A stretch of 64,000 nucleotides of DNA from Acidovorax carolinensis (GTDB taxonomy: Bacteria > Pseudomonadota > Gammaproteobacteria > Burkholderiales > Burkholderiaceae_C). Numbering within the stretch: position 1 is the stretch's first letter; each line of letters begins with the position of its first letter. The stretch lies in the NCBI RefSeq assembly GCF_002157145.1, contig NZ_CP021361.1:1846001-1910000 (forward strand), read 5' to 3'. A program made the position numbers and the translations under genes. The notes below the pieces were generated by a model that saw only the letters and a program-made list of their open reading frames with translations, was not told the origin of the DNA and did no database searches. Positions 39,022 through 48,696 of the stretch are shown in pieces.

Positions 39022-40263
39022 ATGACGACACCGCAGAACCACAGTTTCACCACCCAGATCGTGCACGCCGACCGCCTGGGCGGCACCGAGCAAGGGGCCA
39101 TCCACCAGCCTATTCACACCTCGGTGCAGTACGGCTACGAGAAGGTCGAGGACCTGATCGCCGTCTTTCAGGGCACGGCCAAGGGCGGCTTCAACTACGC
39201 GCGCCAGGGCACGCCCACCACGGCGGCGCTGGAGGCCAAGATCACGCAGATGGAGCGCGGGCATGGCTCCATCGTGTTCTCCACCGGGATGGCGGGCATC
39301 TGCGCGGTGTTCCTCACGCTGCTCAAGGCGGGCGACCATCTGGTGGCCAGCCAGTTCGTGTTTGGCAACACCAACAGCGTGTTCGGCACGTTGGCCGACC
39401 TGGGCATTGAAGTGACCACGGTGGACGTGACCGATGCGGCCAACGTGGCTGCCGCGCTGCGCCCCAACACCCGCATGGTGTTTGTCGAAACCATCGCCAA
39501 CCCCGGCACCCAGATGCCCGACCTGGAAGGCATTGGCACGCTGTGCAAGGAGCGCGGGCTGCTCTACGTGGTGGACAACACGGTGGCCTCGCCCTACCTG
39601 TTTCGCCCGGGCACGGTGGGGGCGGGGCTGGTGATCAACTCCCTCACCAAGAGCATCGGCGGCCAGGGCGACGCGCTGGGCGGCGCCGTCACCGACACCG
39701 GCGTTTTCGACTGGAGCGCTTACCCCAACATCTTCCCGGCCTACCGCAAGGGCGATGCCAAGGGCTGGGGCCTGCAGCAGGTGCGCAAGAAGGGCCTGCG
39801 CGACATGGGCGGCACCTTGTCGTCCCACGCTGCGCACCAGATTGCGCTGGGCGCCGAAACGCTGGCACTGCGCATGGACCGCACCAGCGCCACTGCGCTG
39901 GCACTGGCCCGCTGGCTGGAGCAGCACCCTGCCGTGGCGCGCGTGCATTACCCGCTGCTGGAGTCGCACCCACAGCATGCGCAGGCCAAAAAGCACCTCA
40001 AGGCGGGTTCGTGGCTGCTGTCGTTTGAACTGCGCGACCCGGCGCAATGCCTGCCGCTGTGCAATCGTCTGCAACTGCCCATCAAGGCCACGGGCCTGGC
40101 CGATACGCGCACGCTCATCATCCCGGTGGCGCACACCATCTTCTGGGAAGCGGGGCCTGAGGTGCGGGCCAACATGGGCATTGGCGACAGCATGATCCGC
40201 CTGTCGGTCGGCCTGGAGGAATTGCCGGACCTGCTGGCCGACTTTGAACAGGCGTTGGCCTGA
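39022..40263 (+). CDS. Cystathionine gamma-synthase family PLP enzyme
   Basis: A 413-aa Cys/Met-metabolism PLP enzyme. The start MTTPQNHSFTTQIVHADR leads into YGYEKVEDL and NYARQGTPTTAALEAKI. The PLP lysine is in NSLTKSIGGQGDALGG, and the cofactor Asp in YVVDNTVASPYLFRP. The C-terminus has KATGLADTRTLIIPVAHT and RLSVGLEELPDLLADF. The family includes gamma-synthases, O-acylhomoserine sulfhydrylases and methionine gamma-lyases, and the sequence alone does not fix the reaction. A sulfur-metabolism role would suit the rest of the window. Confidence 0.85.
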   Translation: MTTPQNHSFTTQIVHADRLGGTEQGAIHQPIHTSVQYGYEKVEDLIAVFQGTAKGGFNYARQGTPTTAALEAKITQMERGHGSIVFSTGMAGICAVFLTLLKAGDHLVASQFVFGNTNSVFGTLADLGIEVTTVDVTDAANVAAALRPNTRMVFVETIANPGTQMPDLEGIGTLCKERGLLYVVDNTVASPYLFRPGTVGAGLVINSLTKSIGGQGDALGGAVTDTGVFDWSAYPNIFPAYRKGDAKGWGLQQVRKKGLRDMGGTLSSHAAHQIALGAETLALRMDRTSATALALARWLEQHPAVARVHYPLLESHPQHAQAKKHLKAGSWLLSFELRDPAQCLPLCNRLQLPIKATGLADTRTLIIPVAHTIFWEAGPEVRANMGIGDSMIRLSVGLEELPDLLADFEQALA

Positions 40264-40282
40264 AAGCAGGCAGCTTGCTCTT

Positions 40283-40334
40283 TAATTGATAGCTGCTTGC
40301 GCTTTATCCATAAGCGTTAGACGCCATTTTGCTC
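40283..40334 (+). repeat. Family A inverted repeat, copy 8
   Basis: TTGATAGCTGCTTGCGCTTT, loop, TAAGCGTTAGACGCCATTTT. It lies between convergent genes. Confidence 0.85.
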
Positions 40335-40339
40335 GTTTT

Positions 40340-41602
40340 TTAGCCAAAAAAACGGTAGCACACCACAATGGCCGCCACCACACCGGACAGCTCCGCCAGC
40401 AGCGCGCAGGCCACCGCATGGCGAGCGCGCTGGATGCCCACGGCGCCAAAGTACACCGCCAGCACATAAAACGTGGTTTCGGTGCTGCCCTGGATGGTGG
40501 CGGCCACCAGCGCGGCGAAGCTGTCCACGCCCTGGCTCTGCATGGTTTCGATCAGCATGGCGCGCGCCGCGCTGCCCGAAAACGGCTTGACCAGCGCCGT
40601 GGGCAGGGCATCCACAAAGCGCGCGTCCATGCCCAGCACCTGCACGCACCAGCGGATGGCGCCCAGCACATAGCCCAAGGCGCCCGAGGCGCGGAACACC
40701 CCCACGGCGCACAGCATGGCCACCAGGTAGGGCAGCAGGCCCTTGGCCACATCAAAGCCCTCGCGGGCGCCTTCGATGAAGGCCTCATAGACGGCCACCT
40801 TGCGCCAGGCGCCCACCACCACGAACAGCAGCACCAGTGCAAACAGCGTCAGGTTGCCCAACAGCGACGACAGCTGGGCCAGCGCCGCCGCGCTCAATGT
40901 GGCCAGCAGCGCCATGAAGCCTGCCAACGCCAGCGCCACCGGCAAAAGGTAGGCCAACACCACCGGGCTGAAAAGGGGCAGCCGCTGCACCATCGCCACG
41001 CTGAGCAGCCCCACCAGCGTGGAGGCGGAAGTGGCCAGAAGAATGGGCAGGAACACCAGCGTCGGGTCGGGCGCGCCCTGTTGCATGCGGTACATGAAAA
41101 TGGTCACCGGCAGCAGTGTGAGCGACGACGCGTTGAGCACCAGAAACAGGATCTGCGCGTTGGTGGCGGTGTCGGGCTGCGGGTTCAGTTCTTGCAGGGC
41201 ACGCATGGCCTTCAGGCCCATGGGCGTGGCGGCGTTGTCCAGCCCCAGCGCGTTGGCGGCAAAGTTCAGCGTCATCAGGCCCAGGGCCGGGTGGCCGCGC
41301 GGCACGCCGGGCATCAGCCGCGCAAACAGCGGCGCCAGCCAGCGCGCCAGGGCGTTCACGATGCCGGCCTTTTCGGCAACGCGCAAAAAGCCCAGCCACA
41401 GCGTGAGCGTGCCAAACAGCAGCACCATCACTTCGACGGAAAGCTTGGCCATGGCAAACAGGGCCTCGACCATGGCCGCGAAGATCTGGGCGTTGCCGCC
41501 GATCAGCCATTGGGCCAGCGCGGCAATGGCCGCGGTGACAAAAAAACCCAGCCAGAGGGTGTTGAGCAAGGGAAAAACTCCGTTTGGTTCGCGGTGCGCC
41601 AC
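40340..41602 (-). CDS. SpmA-SpmB fused nucleoside-recognition (Gate) membrane protein
   Basis: A 420-aa polytopic membrane protein joining two Gate domains that are separate SpmA and SpmB proteins in Bacillus. The first half has [40 protein letters not shown] and [19 protein letters not shown]. The second half has [37 protein letters not shown] and [18 protein letters not shown]. The furthest start is GTG 41602; a TTG at 41569 with GGAG eight bases before it gives LNTLWLGFF and may be the real one. Function outside sporulation is not established; transport of a small molecule is likely. Confidence 0.85.
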   Translation of the reverse strand: MAHREPNGVFPLLNTLWLGFFVTAAIAALAQWLIGGNAQIFAAMVEALFAMAKLSVEVMVLLFGTLTLWLGFLRVAEKAGIVNALARWLAPLFARLMPGVPRGHPALGLMTLNFAANALGLDNAATPMGLKAMRALQELNPQPDTATNAQILFLVLNASSLTLLPVTIFMYRMQQGAPDPTLVFLPILLATSASTLVGLLSVAMVQRLPLFSPVVLAYLLPVALALAGFMALLATLSAAALAQLSSLLGNLTLFALVLLFVVVGAWRKVAVYEAFIEGAREGFDVAKGLLPYLVAMLCAVGVFRASGALGYVLGAIRWCVQVLGMDARFVDALPTALVKPFSGSAARAMLIETMQSQGVDSFAALVAATIQGSTETTFYVLAVYFGAVGIQRARHAVACALLAELSGVVAAIVVCYRFFG

Positions 41603-41860
41603 TTTTCGCCAGTGGGCCGCAGCAGTCTTCTACGCCGTGCCGGTCTGGGGGGGGCGGTAAATCTGGTACCGGAGAGATTAACCCGCATTGTTGCGCGCAG
41701 CCACGCAAAAAGGCAGGGCGAATCGCCGGGTGGTAACCTACAGGGTTCGGTTGCGCGCCCCGTTTTCGCTGGAAAACTCCGCGCGCATTCGCCCCCCAGA
41801 CAAAAATCAGGCGCCAGTGAACCCGTTCATGGAGCGCCACAACACCAAGGAAAATCAGCC

Positions 41861-42574
41861 ATGGGCGCCCAGTGGAAAGCAAAAGGTAAGGCACAAGTCG
41901 CAGACGCCAGAGGCAAGCTGTTCGGCAAGCTGGCCAAGGAAATCATGGTGGCGGCGCGCGGCGGTGCCGACCCGGCGGGCAATTCGCGCCTGCGCCTCGT
42001 GGTCGAGCAGGCACGCAAGGTCTCGATGCCCAAGGACACGCTGGAGCGTGCCATCAAGAAGGGCGCTGGCATCGGCGATGAGGCTGTGCAATTCGAGCGT
42101 GTGATTTACGAGGGCTTTGCGCCCCACCAGGTGGCCGTGATGGTCGAATGCCTGACCGACAACGTCAACCGCACCGCACCCGAGATGCGCGTGCTGTTCC
42201 GCAAGGGCCAGTTGGGCACCTCGGGATCGGTGGCCTGGGACTTCAACCATGTGGGCATGATCGAAGCCGAGCCATCCACCCCCGGCGCCGACCCGGAGCT
42301 GGCCGCCATCGAAGCCGGCGCGCAAGATTTTGAAGCCGGCGACGAAGAGGGCACCATCACGTTCTGGACCGACCCCACTGACCTGGACCTGGTCAGCCGT
42401 GCGCTGCCGGCGCAGGGCTTTACCGTGCTGTCGGCCAAGCTGGGCTACAAGCCCAAGAACCCGGTGAATCCCGCCAATTTGACGGCAGAGCAGCTCGAAG
42501 AAGTCGAAAGCTTTCTGGCCGCCATTGACGCCAACGACGACGTGCAGAACGTCTATGTGAGCCTGGGCAGTTGA
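41861..42574 (+). CDS. YebC/PmpR-family protein, divergent paralogue
   Basis: A 237-aa member of the YebC family starting [20 protein letters not shown], with [33 protein letters not shown] and [19 protein letters not shown]. The canonical yebC opening (AGHSKW) is altered to GAQWK, and a canonical copy lies at 57559, so this is the YeeN-like second type. Family members have been described as DNA-binding regulators and, more recently, as ribosome-associated factors that help at proline stretches. The frame is intact. ATG 41861 is the only start close to the domain. Confidence 0.9.
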   Translation: MGAQWKAKGKAQVADARGKLFGKLAKEIMVAARGGADPAGNSRLRLVVEQARKVSMPKDTLERAIKKGAGIGDEAVQFERVIYEGFAPHQVAVMVECLTDNVNRTAPEMRVLFRKGQLGTSGSVAWDFNHVGMIEAEPSTPGADPELAAIEAGAQDFEAGDEEGTITFWTDPTDLDLVSRALPAQGFTVLSAKLGYKPKNPVNPANLTAEQLEEVESFLAAIDANDDVQNVYVSLGS

Positions 42575-42635
42575 TGATCGTCCTGGTGCAGGCCGTCACC
42601 CCGGCCAGAGCTGTGCATTTATCCACCACCATTGC

Positions 42636-42920
42636 ATGACCGCTGACCATTACGCAGCCCTCGGACTGAGCGCCAACGCGTCGCTGTCCGATATCAAGAA
42701 AGCCTTTCGCCAGAAAGCGTCGTTCTATCACCCGGACAAGAACGATGCGCCCGACGCAGCGCAGCGCTTTCAGGCCGTGCAAAAGGCCTATGAAGTGCTG
42801 TCTGACGACGGGGCCCGCCAGGCCTACGACGACAACCGCCGCCGCAACCTGCTGGACGACCCGCTGCAGACCGCCCAAGAGATCTGGCAAACCTATTTCA
42901 AGAGCATTCTTCCTTCGTGA
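42636..42920 (+). CDS. Small J-domain protein
   Basis: A 94-aa protein that is almost only a J domain. MTADHYAALGLSANASLSDI begins it, with HPD at residues 32-34 (FYHPDKNDAPDA), then AQRFQAVQKAYEVLSDDGAR. The HPD triad is what triggers Hsp70 ATPase activity, so this is a co-chaperone for DnaK in the cytoplasm. It lacks the Gly/Phe and zinc regions of DnaJ. The last 25 residues (NLLDDPLQTAQEIWQTYF) may bind a specific client. Its stop overlaps the next start (GTGA, 42917-42920), tying it to the unknown genes downstream. Confidence 0.9.
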   Translation: MTADHYAALGLSANASLSDIKKAFRQKASFYHPDKNDAPDAAQRFQAVQKAYEVLSDDGARQAYDDNRRRNLLDDPLQTAQEIWQTYFKSILPS

Positions 42921-43485
42921 AACTTTCCCCTTACTTTTATGACCTGCGTTCGGCCTACCAGGCCGAGCTCGATGACCTGGTTTCGGACTCGGAGGGCAAG
43001 GATGTGCTGCGCAAGCGGCTGGCAGAAAAGCGCTCTGAAATCGGTTTTCTCGTGAAAATGATGGAACTGGCCCCGGAAATGGTGGCAGTGGTCTTTCACC
43101 AGGGCTTCCGTTTTGCCAAGCCTTCGGTGATGGAGCACTTGCTCGGTCAGGGCCTCGACAACCTGCCCGATTGGGGCACGCTGACGGGCGCTGTCTCGCT
43201 GGAACCCTGGGCCGCCAGCCTGGCTCAAACCGTGCTGCGCGAGCCCGGTGGGCCCGCCTTCATGGTGGTGGCGGCGGGGCTGGAGTATCTGCACCAGCAT
43301 GCGCGCCTGGCCCGGCACCCGCGCAGGGCGATGCCGAGCCGGATTCTGACGAAGAGGCCGCCGAGCACGACGATGACTACAACGCCCTGAGCGCCGACGA
43401 TGCCGCCGACCCGCACAACAGCCGCACCCGCGACGAGGCCAGCTCCAACTGGCTGGCCGAGGCCGGCTTTGACCGCAAAGACTGA
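42917..43485 (+). CDS. Unrecognised protein co-translated with the J-domain gene (one frameshift)
   Basis: GTG start at 42917, 189 aa after correction. It opens MKLSPYFYDLRSAYQAELDD, is mostly helical by composition, and has VAVVFHQGFRFAKPSVMEHL and a central GGPAFMVVAAGLEYLHQHA. The C-terminal 50 residues are acidic (EPDSDEEAAEHDDDYN) and end NWLAEAGFDRKD. The frame breaks near 43321 (CGCGCAGGG); one extra C restores it. I do not recognise the family. The translational coupling suggests its product works with the J-domain protein. Confidence 0.65.
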
Positions 43486-43506
43486 CAAGACCGAGATTTC
43501 CCGCAC

Positions 43507-44256
43507 ATGAACCACCTGGCTCTCATCACCAAAACCACCAGCCTGATTGCCGCCGGCGACATCGTGGGCGCCGAATCGGCGCTGGCCGACCTGGCCGACA
43601 CCGAAGGCGACAACGCCCTGATGGTCGTGCTGGACCAGCTGGCACCCAAAGACGTGCTGGCCGTGATGCGCGAGTACGACGACTCCAAGGCGTCCGTCGT
43701 CAACCTGCTGGTCACACCCGAGCAGTTTGCGCGGGCCATGGTGCTCGAAAAGCAATACAAGGACCTGACCCACACGCACCTGCGCAACATGGTCAATGCC
43801 GTCATTTTTCGGGACGATGCCGACCCGGTGGAGTTCTTGACCGCGATTGGCGACCTGGAAGGCGGCAGCGAGGCCCTGGCCAACTACTTTGCCGAGAAGT
43901 GGAGCCGCATCGAAGCCTTTGCCCGCACCGGCACCTTCGACGCCACCGAAGACTACGGCCCCACCTTGAGCGATGACGAGCTGCTGGCGTCCGGCTACGT
44001 GCAGCCCCGCATCGACCAGGACGAAGTGGCCGACCGCGACTGGATGCAACTGGCCTGGCTGCTGCGCTATGAATGCCGCGACCTCTTCATTGAAACCCTG
44101 CTGGTGCTGCGTGCCAAGGCGCGTGCCCACGACATGGGCCTGGAAGAGGGTGACGAGCCGGCCGAGGAAGACGACGGCAAGTTTGAAACCAGTGATACCG
44201 ATCGCGGCAAGGCCACCCCGGCGGCCCGCGCATCCGACGAAGAATCCGCGATTTAG
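43507..44256 (+). CDS. Unrecognised 249-aa protein in the J-domain operon
   Basis: Starts MNHLALITKTTSLIAAGDIV 21 bp after the previous stop. The first 150 residues look helical and repeat-like (IVGAESALADLADTEGDN, PKDVLAVMREYDDSKASVV). A middle motif is DWMQLAWLLRYECRDLF. The last 45 residues are acidic and disordered (EEGDEPAEEDDGKFET). There is no signal peptide or membrane helix, so it is probably cytoplasmic. Family not recognised. A family B repeat follows. Confidence 0.65.
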   Translation: MNHLALITKTTSLIAAGDIVGAESALADLADTEGDNALMVVLDQLAPKDVLAVMREYDDSKASVVNLLVTPEQFARAMVLEKQYKDLTHTHLRNMVNAVIFRDDADPVEFLTAIGDLEGGSEALANYFAEKWSRIEAFARTGTFDATEDYGPTLSDDELLASGYVQPRIDQDEVADRDWMQLAWLLRYECRDLFIETLLVLRAKARAHDMGLEEGDEPAEEDDGKFETSDTDRGKATPAARASDEESAI

Positions 44257-44261
44257 ATGAC

Positions 44262-44395
44262 AACCCCCTGTGGCGCTTCGCGCCTTCCCCCTTCTCTCGA
44301 ATTGCTGCGCAATTGGGGAAGGGGGACACCGCCAGCGCGGCGGGGCGGCCCTTGCGCGGCGGTCCTGGCTTGGGCCGCGCCAGTTGCAAGGCCCG
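44262..44395 (+). repeat. Family B intergenic repeat, full copy
   Basis: CCCCCTGTGGCGCTTCGCGC then CTTCCCCC, an AT-containing hairpin (AATTGCTGCGCAATT), GGGGAAGGGGGACACC, and a tail CGGGGCGGCCCTTGCGCGGC. The left part matches 38875-38905. It separates two genes of the J-domain cluster. Confidence 0.75.
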
Positions 44396-44413
44396 AGAGC
44401 AGCGCATAGCGCG

Positions 44414-45717
44414 ATGGATACCAACATGACCGTGCCCGATACGACTTCCCTTGATGCCCAACCGGTGGCAGTCGCCAACGCACTGCAGCTGCACGACGCC
44501 CGCCCGTTTTTTGAAAAAGCCCTGGTGTACGGCGTGCAGCACGGCATTCTGGATGCAGCCCGGCTGGCCGCCATCTGCGCCGACGCCCCCAAGGGCATGG
44601 TGCAGATCGCCCGCTACTTTGGCAGCGAGTTCCTGCGGCCCGAGCTCGAAAAAGCCCGAGACCGCATGGTCAACCTCATCAGCCTGTATTTGCTGGACAC
44701 CACGGGCGGCGATGTGGCCAAGGCCGCCGTCTCGCTGCGCGACCATTCGTTCCTGTCGCGCTCCAAGGGCGGCTCCGACATGCTCAGACGCCTGATCGCC
44801 ATGCCCGAGAGCAGCAACTTTGGCATGGCCGGCTATGACGATGCCCAAACGCCGCTGCTGGCGGTGTGGTCGCTGCGCAGCTACACCGATTACCAGGCCG
44901 AACTGGCCCGCCGCAGCGAGATTGCCCGGGCCATCCGCGCCGCGCAGTGGCTGGCCGAGCAATACGACCTCGACACCGACGAGCTTGAAGCCGGCGGTGC
45001 CGATGCCGAGGCCGTCATCCGCACCGGCCTCCTGATGCAGGCCCTGGCGCCCCGGGCCATGCATCTGGGCGAGTGGCCCAACACAGTGGCCCTGGAGAAG
45101 CTGGTGACGGCGCTGCGCAAGAAAAAGCTGGCGGCGCCCACGCAGCTGCCGCTGCCCGCTGGCGTGCCCGCAGAACTGCGCGCAGTGATGCAAGCGCAGT
45201 GCGCCAGCGTGCTGGCCGACCTGCCCAAGCTGTTGGACGCCGCCAACCCGCTGCGCAACCTGCTGCGTCCGACCGGTGCCTTCCGCGCCCGCTACTTCTT
45301 GCTGGACGACCCGCTGGCCGAGGTGGACCATTACCACCGCAGCCTCGATGCGATCGAAGAGGGCGGCGAGCCCCCCGGCCCGCCAGCAAGACATGGACCC
45401 GGACGACCCAGGGCAACGAAGACGAGCACTCGCTGCTCACGCTGTTCCTGTGCCTGGCCGCAGGCGCACCCAAGAAGACCCTGCTGACGGAAAAAGCCGC
45501 CGCCAGCCTTGTGCGCAAGATCCGCAAGAGCGGCCTGCAGCCCGAACTGGCCACCGCGTTCATCCGCAGCCATGCGCCGGGCGCCTACCAGTCGGACTAC
45601 ATCGGCATGTGGAACAGCTTTGTGCAGGAATCGGGCAAGACGCTGGGCAGCGACATGGATTACCAGATGCACGACGCGCTGGCCTTGCTGCGCCGCGAGT
45701 GCCATGTGGTGGGGTGA
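44414..45717 (+). CDS. Unrecognised 434-aa protein after the J-domain operon (one frameshift)
   Basis: Starts MDTNMTVPDTTSLDAQPVAV; a second ATG at 44426 is equally possible. It is helical, with FFEKALVYGVQHGILDAARL, FLRPELEKARDRMVNLISLY and FLSRSKGGSDMLRRLIAMPE. The C-terminal part has NEDEHSLLTLFLCLAAGAPK and TLGSDMDYQMHDALALLRRE. The break near 45380 (CCCCCCGGCCCGCC) needs one base to join the parts. No known domain seen. It probably belongs functionally with the J-domain genes, though the family B repeat between them could end transcription. Confidence 0.65.
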
Positions 45718-45956
45718 TCGTGTGATGGGGGTGTTGCGGAGTCGATCTGCTGCAGAACATCTGCTAGACACCCGCTGTTCGCCTGGACGTCTGCACTGCT
45801 TCGGCATGTATTGACATGACATCGCCTGGGTTCGAGTCTGAGGGTATGGTTACAATTGCATACCGCTTTGGGGGCATGTCTGTACCGCAGGCCCGCAACG
45901 GACGGTAAACCCGTCACGTTGTCAAGTTTGCAGCCCCCAGCCCAACACCATCCTTC

Positions 45957-47129
45957 GTGCACAGTCCCACGCTCGTCATCCTCGCTGGCATCCTGGCCGC
46001 GCTGGTCACCACAGTGTTTTATGCCGTGTGGTATTTCAACAAGGGCATTCCTGGCTTGCGGCTATGGACGCTTTCGTTTTTTTGTGCCTCGGTTTTTTGC
46101 GCCAGTCTGCTAATGCGCGATCACGTGCCGGAAGTGCTGTTGGTGATGCTGACGCAGGCGTCCATTGCCATGGTGGCCTACTTCTGCTTTCTGGGCAGCC
46201 GTGCCTACATGGGGCGAGCATCTGTGCCGCACGGGTATGCGGCATTGGCCATTGCGGCCGTCATGGCAGCGGCTGCATATTTCACGGTGGTACAGCCGCA
46301 AATGGGTATCCGGTTTGCATTGGCTGGCTCGGTTTCTGGGGTGTGCTTTTTGTTGACCGCCCACACGCTTGCACGCGGCGGTTTTCGGAATGTGCCCGCG
46401 CGCTATTTGTTTGCTATCGTAGCGAGCCTGCATGGGCTTTTCCTGCTGTTGCGGCCGCTGCTGTTCAAGCTGGCCGCCCCCGATGCGGGGAACGGTGCTG
46501 ATGCCGGCATGGTGGCACTGCTGTCGCAGTTTGTGGTGCTGGAGGCCACTTTGTCTCTGGTGCTGATGGCGTTTGGCGCGCTGATGCTGACCAATGAATA
46601 CATCACCCGAGAGTTGCGCCACCTGGCCGAGGTGGACCCGCTCACCGACGTATTCAACCGGCGGGCGTTCCTCACCCTGCTGGAAAAAGCCATCAGCAGT
46701 GCGGACCGCACGCAGTCCGGTCTTTCCGTGCTGGCGATTGATCTGGACCATTTCAAGAAGGTCAACGACACCTGGGGGCACAAAGGCGGCGACGATGTGC
46801 TGCGCCATTTTGTCGGCCTGGCTACGAGTTGCCTGCGCAATGAGGACGTCATGGGGCGGATGGGCGGCGAGGAGTTTGCGATTTTTCTGCCCAACGCCAG
46901 CAGCGAGGGCACTCGTGCCATCGCCGAGCGGTTGCGCGCCATGGTGGCCAGCCAGCCCGTGGCAACGGACCGTGGCCCCATTGGCTTGACGGTGAGCATC
47001 GGGGCCACGCAGTACCTGCCTGGCGATTCGTCAGACGCCCTGTTGCAGCGCGCCGACGAGGCCATGTACCTTGCCAAGGAGCACGGCAGAAACCGGGTCG
47101 AAGCGCTGGCCCTTTCACGGCCTTCGTGA
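45957..47129 (+). CDS. Membrane-bound diguanylate cyclase
   Basis: Makes cyclic di-GMP from two GTP (EC 2.7.7.65). 390 aa from GTG 45957. The N-terminal 210 residues form about six to seven membrane helices (LVILAGILAALVTTVFYAVW at the start) and probably sense a signal. The GGDEF domain starts DPLTDVFNRRAFLTLLEKAI, has LAIDLDHFKKVNDTWGH and the active site GGEEF, and RNED five residues earlier is the RxxD inhibitory site, so product feedback is likely. There is no EAL domain. It lies alone, with no partner phosphodiesterase nearby. Confidence 0.93.
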   Translation: MHSPTLVILAGILAALVTTVFYAVWYFNKGIPGLRLWTLSFFCASVFCASLLMRDHVPEVLLVMLTQASIAMVAYFCFLGSRAYMGRASVPHGYAALAIAAVMAAAAYFTVVQPQMGIRFALAGSVSGVCFLLTAHTLARGGFRNVPARYLFAIVASLHGLFLLLRPLLFKLAAPDAGNGADAGMVALLSQFVVLEATLSLVLMAFGALMLTNEYITRELRHLAEVDPLTDVFNRRAFLTLLEKAISSADRTQSGLSVLAIDLDHFKKVNDTWGHKGGDDVLRHFVGLATSCLRNEDVMGRMGGEEFAIFLPNASSEGTRAIAERLRAMVASQPVATDRGPIGLTVSIGATQYLPGDSSDALLQRADEAMYLAKEHGRNRVEALALSRPS

Positions 47130-47242
47130 GCCGGACATTGCGGGTTGGACAACTGTCCTGTGCGTGATGCAGGGCGCTTTGCGCCGGATGCGGCAGTCGG
47201 GTTGCGGGGCGCGAACTGTGTCGGTTGATTTGCTATTTTATT

Positions 47243-47288
47243 AATAGCATGTAGCGCTTTTTCTGTAAGCGCCAGAGGCCATTTTGGT
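47243..47288 (+). repeat. Family A inverted repeat, copy 9
   Basis: AATAGCATGTAGCGCTTTTT, loop, TAAGCGCCAGAGGCCATTTT. It lies between convergent genes. Confidence 0.82.
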
Positions 47289-47342
47289 TAATATTCTGAT
47301 CCATTGCGGTGGCAACCAGCGACGGTGGGCTGTAGCGTTGAA

Positions 47343-48616
47343 CTACCGTGCCAGAAAGTCGGCGCTGTCCGGTCTGCCTGGCAGCGCGAGGGCAGCCACG
47401 GGGGCGGGGCTGCTCGCCACCTTTTTGCCGCGCCGGTAGACGGCCAGGCGGGTGGCGCGCAGGCGGATCGCCTCCACGGGGTCGCGCGCATGCAGCAGCA
47501 CGAAGTCGGCGTGGCTCCCTGTCGCCAGCCCGTAGCCTTCCAGCCCCAGCAACCTGGCAGGGTGGGTGGTGACGGCATCAAAACACTGGTGCATGGCGGC
47601 CTGGCTGGTCATCTGCCCAACATGCAGGCCCATGTGGGCGGCCTCCAGCATGTCGGCGCTGCCGCCGCTGTACCAGGGGTCCAGCACGCAATCATGGCCA
47701 AACACCACCGTGAGGCCCGCGGCCAGCAGTTCGGGCACGCGCGTCATGCCACGGCGTTTGGGGTAGGTGTCGTGGCGGCCCTGCAGCGTGATGTTGATGA
47801 GCGGGTTGGCCACTACGCCCAGGTCGGCCTCGGCCATCAGCGCGATGAGCTTGCTCACGTAATAGTTGTCCATGCTGTGCATGGAGGTCAGGTGCGAGCC
47901 CGTGACCCGGCCCTGCAGCCCCAGGCGCTGGGTCTCATACGCCAGCGTCTCCACATGGCGTGAATGCGGGTCGTCCGATTCGTCGCAGTGCATGTCCACG
48001 CGCTTTCCCTGGCTTGCAGCCAGCTCGCACAACAGTTTCACGCTGTCGGTGCCCTGGGCGTAAGTGCGTTCAAAGTGGGGAATGCCGCCCACCACATCCA
48101 CGCCCAGGTCCAGTGCGCGTTGGAGGTTGTCCAGACCGCCGGGGGCGCGCAGCACGCCGTCTTGCGGGAAGGCCACCAGTTGCAGGTCGAGGTAAGGCGC
48201 CACGCGCTTTTCACGTCGAGCAATGCCTGCACCGGTAGCAGACTGGGGTGGCTGGTGTCCACATGCGAGCGGATGGCCAGCAGCCCGCGCGCCACGGCCC
48301 AGTCGCAGTAGCGCAGCGCGCGCTCCACGATGGCATCGTGCCTGAGCTGGGGCTTGAGCTCGCCCCACAGCGCAATGCCTTCGAGCAAGGTGCCGCTTTC
48401 GTTTACCCGGGGCTGGCCATAGCTCAGTGTGGAATCCATGTGGAAATGCGCATCGACAAATGGCGGGCTCAGCAGCAGGCCGCCCGCATCCACCGTTTCA
48501 TGGGCCGCGGCCTGCAGGCCTTCGGTGACTTCCGCAATGCGGCCATCCTGCACGGCGACAGACATGCGCTTGCGGCCATCGGGCAGGGTGGCGTTGGTAA
48601 TCAGGAGGTCCAGCAT
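47343..48616 (-). CDS. codA: Cytosine-deaminase-like amidohydrolase (one frameshift)
   Basis: Zinc/iron amidohydrolase, 424 aa after correction, starting MLDLLITNATLPDGRKRMSV at ATG 48616. The metal ligands lie in FVDAHFHMDSTLSYGQPR (HxH), the mid-chain DMHCDESDDPHSRHVETLA, and FGHDCVLDPWYSGGS. These match the CodA group that deaminates cytosine to uracil (EC 3.5.4.1), and upp at 53081 would salvage the uracil. The frame breaks near 48212 in an A run (one missing base on the minus strand after LLDVK). Other deaminase substrates such as isocytosine or creatinine cannot be excluded. Confidence 0.8.
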
Positions 48617-48696
48617 GGGTGGTTGTGTGTCGTGATGGTCGGTAGTGCCGGGGCTGCAGCGCCACCGTGTGCGGGCTCTCCAGGTGGTGGGCTGGC

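Noticed and set aside
40286..41860. Long in-frame upstream extension of the YeeN-like gene
   Set aside because: It lies antisense to the SpmAB-like gene, is rich in His/Gln/Arg, and the real family start is ATG 41861.
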